A stretch of 26,996 nucleotides of DNA, from positions 1 to 26,996 of the forward strand of contig DAIRGS010000062.1 of assembly GCA_036794395.1 (NCBI GenBank). The letters run 5' to 3'. Shown here in pieces: positions 16,155 to 23,109 of this stretch (within the stretch, counting starts at the first letter, position 1; each line of letters starts with the position of its first letter). The position numbers were made by a program, and so were the translations under genes. A model generated the notes under the pieces. That model was given only the letters and a program-made list of their open reading frames with translations. It made no database searches and was not told the DNA's origin. The stretch is from DASXMX01 sp036794395. GTDB taxonomy: Bacteria; Planctomycetota; Phycisphaerae; Tepidisphaerales; Tepidisphaeraceae.

Positions 16155-17402
16155 TTGTTCAGAATCGTTAGTCATCGAAGCAAAAACGCCACTGCGTTGC
16201 ACGCCATCCTCAGCTGCCTCTGCGCCTTGGCGATCACATCCGCCGCACGCGCGGCCGACTGGCCCAACTGGCGCGGCCCGCATCACAACGGCATTTCCGA
16301 TGAAACCGGCTGGCTCGACCAGTGGCCCGCCACTGGCCCAACCATCCAATGGAAGGCCAAAGTAGGCATCGGCTTTTCCGGGTTCTGCGTCGCTGACGGC
16401 CACGTCTACACCGCCGGCAATGCCGATGGAACCGATACCTTCTTTTGCTTCGATGCCGAAACGGGCAAGACCCTCTGGAAGCATTCCTACCCCGCCGAGC
16501 TCGGCGACAAATACTTCGAAGGCGGCCCCAGCGCCACCGCTTCGGTTGAAAACGGCCGGGTCTATTATTGCAGCCGGTGGAGCGATGTTTTCTGTTTCGA
16601 TGCCGCCACCGGCAAAATGATCTGGTCGACCAACGTCGCCAAAGAAGCGGGTTGCCAAACCCCAGACTGGGGCTTCGGCGGCTCGCCGCTGATCTACAAA
16701 AACCTGGTCGTGCTGAATGTCTGCGAAGCCGGCGCTGCACTCGACAAGGCCACCGGAAAACTCGTCTGGAAGTCGGGCAAAAAAGACGCCGGCTACTCAA
16801 CCCCCGTCCCAACTGAATTCAACGGCCAGCCTATCGGCCTGATCGGCTCGGGCGCCAGCTTCCTCGCCTTCAACCTTGAAACCGGCAAAGAACTGTGGCG
16901 CGTCCGCTGGCTGACCCAGGGCGGCGTCAATGTCGCCGACCCAATCGTCAGCGGCGACAAAGTCATGATCAGCTCCGGCTACGGCAAAGGCGCCGAGCTT
17001 CTCCAGATGACCGCCAGCGACCCCAAAGTCCTCTGGAAAAACCGCGAATTTCGCCAGCACCTCAGCCCCGCCGTCCTCGTCGGAAAATACGTCTATGGCG
17101 ACGACGGAAACGCCTCCGAAGCCGGTCCTCTCAAGTGCCTCGACTTCGAAACCGGCCAGCAAAAATGGGAATTCCCCGATGTCGGCACCGGAGGCCTCAT
17201 CGCCGCCGGCGGCAAATTAATTGTCCTGACCGAACATGGAAAACTATTGGTCGGCCCCGCGTCTCCCGAAGGATTTAAACCCACGGCCCAGGCCCAGGTC
17301 CTCGGCGGAAAAACGTGGACACCACCCGTGCTGGCAAATGGCCGAATCTTCGTCCGCAACGCCCAGGGCGATGTCGTGTGTTTAGACGTTCGTAAAAACT
17401 AG
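16155..17402 (+). CDS. Secreted PQQ-binding-like beta-propeller repeat protein
   Basis: A 415-aa protein starting at a TTG (16155) preceded by GAGGAGG six bases upstream. This start gives a classic signal peptide (HAILSCLCALAITSAARA, cleavage near residue 33) followed by ADWPNWRGPHHNGISDETG, the N-terminal signature of planctomycete PQQ-like propellers. Blade repeats end in FDAETGKTLW, FDAATGKMIW, LDKATGKLVW, FNLETGKELW and DFETGQQKW. Such proteins are exported and probably act as binding scaffolds or quinone-independent relatives of alcohol dehydrogenases; no catalytic residues could be assigned. The strong ribosome binding site decides the start over upstream codons that would require reading through the assembly gap. 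Confidence 0.88.
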   Translation: MFRIVSHRSKNATALHAILSCLCALAITSAARAADWPNWRGPHHNGISDETGWLDQWPATGPTIQWKAKVGIGFSGFCVADGHVYTAGNADGTDTFFCFDAETGKTLWKHSYPAELGDKYFEGGPSATASVENGRVYYCSRWSDVFCFDAATGKMIWSTNVAKEAGCQTPDWGFGGSPLIYKNLVVLNVCEAGAALDKATGKLVWKSGKKDAGYSTPVPTEFNGQPIGLIGSGASFLAFNLETGKELWRVRWLTQGGVNVADPIVSGDKVMISSGYGKGAELLQMTASDPKVLWKNREFRQHLSPAVLVGKYVYGDDGNASEAGPLKCLDFETGQQKWEFPDVGTGGLIAAGGKLIVLTEHGKLLVGPASPEGFKPTAQAQVLGGKTWTPPVLANGRIFVRNAQGDVVCLDVRKN

Positions 17403-17418
17403 AACGGAGATCCCAATT

Positions 17419-17575
17419 GGTGGGGCAGACATTCCTGTCTGTCTCGAATCGCTGAGCGGGGGCATTCTTGCCCTCCGAAGCGATTCGAAACATCCAGCGT
17501 CTACCGAGTCCGCTCGGCGGAATGAGTACATTCCGCACTCGCAGACTCGGGACAGACAAGAATGTCTGCCCCACC
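17419..17575. repeat. Repeat element with inverted ends and nested palindromes
   Basis: GGTGGGGCAGACATTCCTGT at 17419 is inverted at the right end (ACAAGAATGTCTGCCCCACC, ending 17575). Inside are two smaller stems: GGGCATTCTTGCCC near 17460 and GCGGAATG/CATTCCGC near 17517-17537, plus CGAATCGC/GCGATTCG. It begins 16 bp after the beta-propeller stop. Non-coding; possibly a nonautonomous mobile element. Confidence 0.7.
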
Positions 17576-17629
17576 GTAAATGCAGTCTTCTTCGGATCGC
17601 GGTAAATGAAAACCCGACTAAATTGTGGT

Positions 17630-17647
17630 GCAGGCTTCCAAGCCTGC
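17630..17647. repeat. Single hairpin of the GCAGGCTT family
   Basis: GCAGGCTT-CC-AAGCCTGC, an 8-bp perfect stem with a 2-base centre, preceded by AATTGTGGT. It shares its left half (TTGTGGTGCAGG) with the repeat at 5197-5250. It lies 51 bp upstream of the next start codon. Confidence 0.7.
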
Positions 17648-17698
17648 TCGATTGAACTGCACGATAACGGTCAGACAAAAAATCTGGGAGCCATCATC

Positions 17699-19036
17699 AT
17701 GAATCCAACCCCGACGAATCCAACCCGACGGCACTTCCTGCAAACCGCTGCTGCCGCCAGCACTCTCCTCACGCCCTATCTCCTCAACGCCCAGCAAACC
17801 CAGAAATCCAAATTCAAAACCGCCCTTATCGGCTCGGGCTGGTGGGGCAAAAACATTCTCCGCGAAGCCATCGCCTCGAAACGCTGCGACATCACCAGCC
17901 TTTGCGATGTCGATGGCCGAATTCTCGAGCAGGCCCAGGACCTGGTGAACGACCAGACCGGCTCGTCCCCCAAGATCTACAAGGACTACCGCGAGCTCCT
18001 CGAAAAAGACAAACCCGACATCGCCATCATCGCATCACCCGATCACTGGCACGCGCTGCAAAGCATCGCCGCGTTAAAAGCCGGCGCGCACGTGTACGTC
18101 GAAAAGCCTACGGGCCACACGGTCAACGAGAGCAGAGCGGTGGTGAAAGCCGCCCGCGACAGCGGCAAGGTTTGCCAGGTCGGGTTGCATCGTCGCATCG
18201 GCCCCCATCACGTCAGCGCCCACAAGTTCTACCAGGAAGGCAACGTCGGTGAAGTCGGCGAGATCCGCTGCTTCGTCATTGGCGGTGGCAACGGGCCCGA
18301 GCGCGCGACCAACAACGCCAAGCCCCCCGAATCCCTCGACTGGGACATGTGGTGCGGCCCCGCGCCTCTCCGCCCCTACAACGGCCGCATGCACCCCGGC
18401 GGCTGGCGCAATTTCCTCGACTACGCCAATGGCCAACTCGGCGACTGGGGCGTTCACTGGCTCGACCAGGTGCAGTGGTTCACCGGCGAAAAATACCCGA
18501 AGCGCATTTTCAGTTCCGCCGGCCGTCAGATCAAAGGGCCCCCAATCAATGACGGCACCCGCATGACCACCGACGCCCCCGACCACCAGGTCGTCGTCTA
18601 CGACTTCGAAAAATTCACCTGCACCTGGGAAAACCGCCAGTTCGCCGGCACCGCCACCGAAAAGCATAAGCTCGGCGTCTACTTCTACGGCACCAAGGGC
18701 ACCCTCCACGTCGGTTGGCAAGACGGCTGGACCTTCTACCCCACCCAGGGCAACAAAACCGTTCACGAAAACCCCCAACTCCAACAACCCGACGGCCACA
18801 ACATCAAACTCCTCTGGGCCGACTTCCTGGGAGCCATTGACGAAAAGCGTCTCCCCGTTGCCGACATCGAACCCGGCCACCGCGCCACCGCCATGGCCCT
18901 TCTCGGAATGCTCTCTTGGAAAGCCGGGCGAAGCATCACCTGGGATGGAGAGAAAGAGCAGATCGTTGGAGATCCCGAAGCCAATGGAATGCTGGCCAGA
19001 GCGTATCGGGGGCCGTGGCAGTATCCGGTGGTGTAG
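17699..19036 (+). CDS. Tat-exported Gfo/Idh/MocA family oxidoreductase
   Basis: A 445-aa NAD(P)-dependent sugar oxidoreductase-like protein. The N-terminus NPTRRHFLQTAAAASTLL is a clear twin-arginine signal (RR at 10-11). The Rossmann domain follows with ALIGSGWWGKN (43-52), ASPDHWHAL (112-120) and the conserved VEKP (134-137). The C-terminal substrate domain contains QLGDWGVHWLDQVQWF and EPGHRATAMALLGMLSWKAG, typical of the large planctomycete subgroup that pairs with glycan catabolism. A GGGAG lies eight bases before the ATG. The substrate is unknown; exported Gfo/Idh/MocA enzymes in this phylum are thought to act on polysaccharide-derived sugars. Confidence 0.92.
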   Translation: MNPTPTNPTRRHFLQTAAAASTLLTPYLLNAQQTQKSKFKTALIGSGWWGKNILREAIASKRCDITSLCDVDGRILEQAQDLVNDQTGSSPKIYKDYRELLEKDKPDIAIIASPDHWHALQSIAALKAGAHVYVEKPTGHTVNESRAVVKAARDSGKVCQVGLHRRIGPHHVSAHKFYQEGNVGEVGEIRCFVIGGGNGPERATNNAKPPESLDWDMWCGPAPLRPYNGRMHPGGWRNFLDYANGQLGDWGVHWLDQVQWFTGEKYPKRIFSSAGRQIKGPPINDGTRMTTDAPDHQVVVYDFEKFTCTWENRQFAGTATEKHKLGVYFYGTKGTLHVGWQDGWTFYPTQGNKTVHENPQLQQPDGHNIKLLWADFLGAIDEKRLPVADIEPGHRATAMALLGMLSWKAGRSITWDGEKEQIVGDPEANGMLARAYRGPWQYPVV

Positions 19037-19107
19037 GAATGGGATTGTTGATCTTGAGATGCGGATTGCGGAATCGCGCGGGACTACGCGCCTCGGGAGG
19101 AGTGTTG

Positions 19108-19710
19108 ATGTCGACTGACGAATGGAAACAGGCGTGGGATGTGCGGAAAGCGGCAATTGAGTCTGTTCTGGGTCCGGCTGAGGATACCGTACTCCATGCG
19201 ACGGTGCCGTTTCATCTCGGCGGACAGGCCGATGTGCTCAGCTTCCGCGGACACATAACGGGTCGAGTTTTCGCAACGTGCGAACTACTCGGCGAGGCGT
19301 CGCAGAAGCGTAACTTACTAGGCACCTACGAATTGGTCATCGCGCATCGTGATGACATGGACTGGGGTGCGAACGTGATCTCTAAACTGGCTCGTTATAC
19401 GTGTGATGTCCGCGTGCAGCCGGGACAAACGATGGACATTGGTTCGGCAGCGCCGAATAAGTCCAGCATTTCGGGCTTTTTCTTTGACGACTACAAGCGG
19501 ATGAAGTTCAATAACGAAGATGCGGGACTGCTTTTGTGTATCGGTCTGACGGCGGATGAACTGGCGGCGTGCCAGCAAGGTAAGCGTCAGGTGGTCTATG
19601 ATGCGCTGGTCGCCCAAGGCATATTTCCGTACACGGATCTTTATCGCGCTTCGGTCTTGAAGCCACCGCGCCCCGGATTCTGGCGACGAATAACCGGCGG
19701 CGGTGGATGA
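19108..19710 (+). CDS. Suppressor of fused (SUFU) domain protein
   Basis: A 200-aa protein with the bacterial SUFU-like pattern: GPAEDTVLHATVPFHLGGQA, DVLSFRGHITGRVFATCELL, TYELVIAHRDDMDWGANVIS and FNNEDAGLLLCIGLTADELA. In bacteria this fold is common among immunity proteins of polymorphic toxin systems and in isolated genes of unknown role. GGGAGGAG lies five bases before the ATG at 19108, fixing the start. No toxin gene is visible next to it. The gene ends about 10 bp from where the convergent PIN-domain gene loses homology, which suggests a rearrangement joint there. Confidence 0.75.
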   Translation: MSTDEWKQAWDVRKAAIESVLGPAEDTVLHATVPFHLGGQADVLSFRGHITGRVFATCELLGEASQKRNLLGTYELVIAHRDDMDWGANVISKLARYTCDVRVQPGQTMDIGSAAPNKSSISGFFFDDYKRMKFNNEDAGLLLCIGLTADELAACQQGKRQVVYDALVAQGIFPYTDLYRASVLKPPRPGFWRRITGGGG

Positions 19711-19720
19711 TGGATCGCTC

Positions 19721-19867
19721 CTTTTCGGTTAACTGATTGAGTATTTCCGTGCAAGTCACACCCTCGATCATGCCATTCCGTGCAAGAGACACGCATTCGG
19801 CGGGTTTGCCGCGCCATGCAGCGGCGGAGAACAGAACATTGGTGTCGTAAACCGCCACCGCCTTCAC
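19721..19867 (-). pseudogene. PIN-domain toxin, 3' truncated
   Basis: Translation from the ATG at 19867 gives KAVAVYDTNVLFSAAAWRGK, then PAECVSLARNGMIEGVTCTE and ILNQLTEK, the N-terminal third of a PIN_3-type ribonuclease with the first catalytic Asp (D8, in VYDTNVL). Family similarity ends at about residue 49. The frame then runs on into the antisense of the SUFU gene until a stop at 19508. The remaining acidic residues of the PIN active site are missing, so the toxin should be inactive. Its start overlaps the stop of the upstream antitoxin gene (ATGA), the normal toxin-antitoxin arrangement. Confidence 0.75.
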
Positions 19868-20109
19868 GACCGCGCCTCATCCGCGAGTCCCTCCACGAAG
19901 TCCTGCCGCAGCTCGTCAGACATCGAATCCCAATTGAGCCCTTGAGCCGCCGCCAACTCGCGAAGTCTGGCTTCGCCCTGGGGGTGATATCGTGCCCAGC
20001 CTCCGGAATCAGTTCCCGCCAGAGCAAGGATCACCTGTGCCCTGCGATCCGCCGGTAGCTTCTGGAACGAATCGACGATCTGCTTCTCTTGATTGGTGAG
20101 CGCAACCAT
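19864..20109 (-). CDS. Antitoxin of a PIN-type module, intact
   Basis: An 81-aa protein encoded directly upstream of, and overlapping by 4 bp, the PIN remnant. It has an N-terminal helical segment (LTNQEKQIVDSFQKLPADRR) and a C-terminal LRELAAAQGLNWDSMSDELR region, then DFVEGLADEAR. The LAxxxGxxWDSMxDEE-like tail is a toxin-binding element commonly seen in antitoxins next to PIN_3 toxins. A GGAG lies six bases before the ATG. By position and sequence it is the antitoxin of a module whose toxin has lost its C-terminal two thirds. Confidence 0.72.
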   Translation of the reverse strand: MVALTNQEKQIVDSFQKLPADRRAQVILALAGTDSGGWARYHPQGEARLRELAAAQGLNWDSMSDELRQDFVEGLADEARS

Positions 20110-20418
20110 AATCTCTCCGCGAAGGATTATACCGCAACAATCCAGAAAGCCGCAGGCAGTTTCACCGCGCCCCTGTCACCCGCGACGATGTTCTCCCGTA
20201 CAGAACAACCCCCCCACGCCGGGTCAAAGCGGAGTGGTACTCCGCGCAGCGCCGGCCCGGCTTCTCGAAGTGCGATTCTGGTCATACTTCTTGCAAAGAC
20301 CCGCTTCGCCTCCAACGCACTTTCTCTCCATCGCGTTGTGCGTTTTATCAATTCCAATCAGACGGATTGCTTCCCGCGGACAAGCGTTGCGTTCGCGCGT
20401 TTTTGATATCATGACCTC
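20110..20418. other. Intergenic stretch, no gene recognised
   Basis: No supported reading frame is seen. A perfect 7-bp hairpin GCGGAGT-GGT-ACTCCGC lies at 20229-20245, of the same general kind as the other dispersed hairpins here. The segment must hold divergent promoters for the antitoxin gene and the nuclease-like gene. A GATATCAT just before 20419 is a possible -10 region. Confidence 0.4.
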
Positions 20419-21195
20419 ATGGCAAAACTAACGGTGCAAGCGACTAAGGAACTGGCAAAATCCATCATCGCGAGCCATCCAGGCGGTATCCGATATAGCC
20501 ATCTCGTAGCTAAGATTTCGACCGTCCATCCAGAGACACCGCTCAACACAATACACGGCGCCGTCTGGAATCTCGATGCGCTATTTCCCAGTTTGATCAC
20601 GAAGCCCAGCAGGGGGCTCTTCAAACCTGCAAGCGTTCCAGACGAGCCCGAACCGGGTTCCGTTGCCGAAAAGACCACGGAAACCACACCTACCGGAAAG
20701 AAGGTCTACGAAAGCGAATTTTACGAACCGTTTGCCCAGTGGCTCAAGACGGATTTGGATGAGGTTACCGTCGTTACCCCGCTCGGCGGGGCGGGCCTCA
20801 AAACCAAATGGGGGACGCCTGACGTGATCGGTGTCTACAAGCCTCTTGCGTCAAATCTCGTCAAGTTTCCACTTGAGATTATCTCTGCCGAAATAAAGAT
20901 CGATCCCCAAACACCGGTTGTGGCGTTTGGGCAAGCGGTTGCTTACCGGTTTTTTTCGTCAAAAACCTACATTGCAATGCCGTCCACCCTTACCGAAGAA
21001 GATCAAGGACGACTCGAAGCTCTGTGCATGCTCTTCGGAGTTGGGTTAGTGCTGTTCGACCTCAACGCGCTCGCTCCGAACTTCGCCATCCGCGTTCGCG
21101 CGCAGCGGTTTCCACCAGACATGTTCTACGTCAACGAGTTCGCCGACCGCCTTAAAGCTCATGATCACGACACGTTCGAGAAGCTGTTCGGATAA
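20419..21195 (+). CDS. Winged-helix plus PD-(D/E)XK nuclease-like protein
   Basis: A 258-aa protein. Residues 1-70 look like a winged helix (GGIRYSHLVAKISTVHPETP, NTIHGAVWNLDALFPSLI, GLFKP at the wing), followed by a Pro/Glu/Thr linker (71-95). Residues 96-240 carry the elements of a restriction-endonuclease fold: Glu100 in ESEFYEPFAQWL, GTPDVIGVY with Asp135, an ISAEIK motif (E158, K160) and GQAVAY with Gln172. That order (E, PD, E-x-K, Q) matches active-site positions of this superfamily. It may be a stand-alone DNA-cleaving or DNA-modification-sensing defence protein. No methyltransferase is adjacent. There is no clear Shine-Dalgarno before the ATG. Confidence 0.6.
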   Translation: MAKLTVQATKELAKSIIASHPGGIRYSHLVAKISTVHPETPLNTIHGAVWNLDALFPSLITKPSRGLFKPASVPDEPEPGSVAEKTTETTPTGKKVYESEFYEPFAQWLKTDLDEVTVVTPLGGAGLKTKWGTPDVIGVYKPLASNLVKFPLEIISAEIKIDPQTPVVAFGQAVAYRFFSSKTYIAMPSTLTEEDQGRLEALCMLFGVGLVLFDLNALAPNFAIRVRAQRFPPDMFYVNEFADRLKAHDHDTFEKLFG

Positions 21196-21209
21196 CTCTC
21201 CAATCACGG

Positions 21210-21473
21210 GGTCGCGATGTCTATCGAACCCGGCTCCCCGACAGCGAAGCCGGGTTCACCGCCTCGCCCGTCGCCACGCCCGACAAAGTTTACTTCGTCA
21301 CCGAAGAAGGCATTGTTCACGTCATTCAAACCGGCCCGGTCTTCCAACTCCTCGCCACGAACCCTCTCAACACCAAGTGCCTTGCCACCCCGGCGATCGC
21401 CCACAACACAATCCTCTTCCGCACCGAGTCCGCACTGATCGCGATAGCCGATCGTTCTTTGGAACAAAAATAG
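21210..21473 (+). pseudogene. 3' fragment of a PQQ-like beta-propeller gene
   Basis: An open frame without a proper start encodes RDVYRTRLPDSEAGFTASPV, ATPDKVYFVTEEGIVHVIQT, GPVFQLLATNPLN and TPAIAHNTILFRTESALIAI before a TAG at 21471-21473. This is the last blades of a PQQ-like propeller protein; the DKVYFVTEEGIVHVIQTG and AHNTILFRTESAL strands are diagnostic. The 5' part is absent, replaced upstream by the nuclease-like gene. It is a scar marking the right edge of the accessory block. Confidence 0.72.
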
Positions 21474-21522
21474 TTCTTACCTCAGTGGTATCAAAACCAT
21501 TCACACGATTCTTTTCGCAAGG

Positions 21523-22854
21523 TCACGGCCTCACCGTAGTCCCATCCGGCCTTCGAACCGGCAGCCATACACCCGGCGAACGAGCCACCGGGAATTTCTT
21601 CGCAATGTCTTCGTTCAGGTCCATGCCCCAGCCTGGGGCTTCGTTGACGTGCATGTAGCCGTTTTTCATGGTGGGGCAGCCGGGGAACATGTCTCGGGTT
21701 TGGCGGTTGAAGCTGATGGATTCCTGAATACCGAAGTTGTGGATCGCCAGGTCGAGATGCGCATTGCAGGCGTGGCCGATGGGCGAGACGTCGGCCGGGC
21801 CGTGCCAGGCGCTGCGGACCTGGAATGTCTCGGCGAGCATGGCGATTTTGCGGGCGGGCGTCAGGCCGCCGACCTGCGAGATGTGGACGCGGATAAAGTT
21901 GATGAGCTTATCGACGATGAGCGGCGTCCACTCGTGCGGGCTGTTGAACAATTCTCCCATCGCCAGCGGCACGCTGGTCTGCTCGCGCAACTGTTTGAAA
22001 TAGCCGTTCGCCTCCGGGGGAAGAGCATCCTCAATGAAGAACGGGTGATACTTCTCGAGCTCCTTGCAAAGCTGGATCGCGTGGATGGGTTCGATGCGCT
22101 CGTGCACATCATGTAGCAGCTCGATATCTTCGCCGAACTTGACGCGGATCGCCTCGAAGGCTTTGGGGACGATGCGCAGGTAGGGGCCTTCTTCCATCAG
22201 CGAATCATCCCGGCGGCCGAACCCTGCCTCGCGGAAATCAAAATGCTGTGAGAGTTGGGGTGAGCCGTACCCACCGAGCTGGATGCGAATGTGGCGGAAG
22301 CCGTTGGCGATGGCCGCCGCTACGCTGTTTTCCAATTCCTTCAAATCGCGCCCCGAAGCATGCGTGTAGCACGGGACGGCGAACCGACACTTGCCGCCCA
22401 GCAGTTGGTAGACCGGCATGTTGGCCCGCTTGCCCTTGATGTCCCACAATGCCTGATCGACGCCGCTGAGCGCGTTATTCAGCACCGGCCCGTTGCGCCA
22501 GTAGGAGCTGGTGTACGCCGTCTGCCAGAGGTCCTCAATGTTGTCCGCATCCCGCCCGCGGCAAAACGGATCGAGAAAATCCTCCACGGCTGACTTGACC
22601 GCCAGTGCCCGTTGGTTAAACGTCGCGCATCCCAGTCCATACAGGCCCGCATCGCTCGTCTCCACCTTCACCACGACCAGCTTCACGCCCAGCTGGGGTG
22701 AAGTGAGGATCGGCCGGACCTTGGTGATTTTGACCGGGCCAAGGGCAGGTTGCGTGGCCGGAGCGGCGGGCTGTGTAACCTGCGCCCCGGCCGCTGCCAT
22801 CAACGCCGAGATTCCACCCAATCCCGCGCCCACCAGTAGTTCGCGACGATTCAT
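21523..22854 (-). CDS. Enolase-superfamily dehydratase, mannonate-dehydratase/RspA-like, exported
   Basis: A 443-aa protein of the mandelate racemase/muconate lactonizing group. The Mg-binding acidic residues are in LLHDVHERI, FFIEDALPPE and PLAMGELFNSPHEW, matching the Asp/Glu/Glu set of D-mannonate dehydratases. HGPADVSPIGHACNAHLDLA and QVGGLTPARKIAMLAE are also typical. The first 30 residues (MNRRELLVGAGLGGISALMA) look like a twin-arginine signal, so the enzyme may be exported, unlike the cytoplasmic bacterial enzymes. It probably dehydrates a sugar acid such as mannonate or gluconate; the exact substrate cannot be read. It is divergent from the repeat-protein gene at 23110. Confidence 0.87.
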   Translation of the reverse strand: MNRRELLVGAGLGGISALMAAAGAQVTQPAAPATQPALGPVKITKVRPILTSPQLGVKLVVVKVETSDAGLYGLGCATFNQRALAVKSAVEDFLDPFCRGRDADNIEDLWQTAYTSSYWRNGPVLNNALSGVDQALWDIKGKRANMPVYQLLGGKCRFAVPCYTHASGRDLKELENSVAAAIANGFRHIRIQLGGYGSPQLSQHFDFREAGFGRRDDSLMEEGPYLRIVPKAFEAIRVKFGEDIELLHDVHERIEPIHAIQLCKELEKYHPFFIEDALPPEANGYFKQLREQTSVPLAMGELFNSPHEWTPLIVDKLINFIRVHISQVGGLTPARKIAMLAETFQVRSAWHGPADVSPIGHACNAHLDLAIHNFGIQESISFNRQTRDMFPGCPTMKNGYMHVNEAPGWGMDLNEDIAKKFPVARSPGVWLPVRRPDGTTVRP

Positions 22855-22932
22855 CGCTTCCGCCTTTGAAAAGATGCGACTGACAGCGTCGCCGGAACTG
22901 AAAAGAGCCCGTTGATCATTACTACCGGCGTC

Positions 22933-22954
22933 CCGCGGGGATGTGGCCCCGCGG
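22933..22954. repeat. GC-rich perfect hairpin in a divergent intergenic region
   Basis: CCGCGGGG-ATGTGG-CCCCGCGG, an 8-bp all-GC stem with a 6-base loop. It lies 79 bp upstream of the dehydratase start and 156 bp upstream of the plus-strand gene at 23110. No coding sequence was found in 22855-23109. Confidence 0.65.
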
Positions 22955-23109
22955 AAGTGCTGAGTGCCCGGTTGCAGACACGGGAGGCGCCTAAGCGAGC
23001 AAGGGCTCCGAAGCTATTTTCATCGGATGAGGTGGCATCATGAGCTACGAGCATCTAAAATGAACCGTGCGTCATCGCCCATCCATACCACATACAAGGG
23101 GACCAATCC

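Noticed and set aside
15795..16658. Minus-strand open frame crossing the assembly gap
   Set aside because: It reads through Ns and lies opposite the beta-propeller gene; no recognisable domain.
18074..19156. Long minus-strand open frame (360 codons) opposite the Gfo/Idh gene
   Set aside because: It is antisense to a well-supported conserved protein, has Val/Gly/Ala-rich low-information composition and no family match; a GC-skew artefact.
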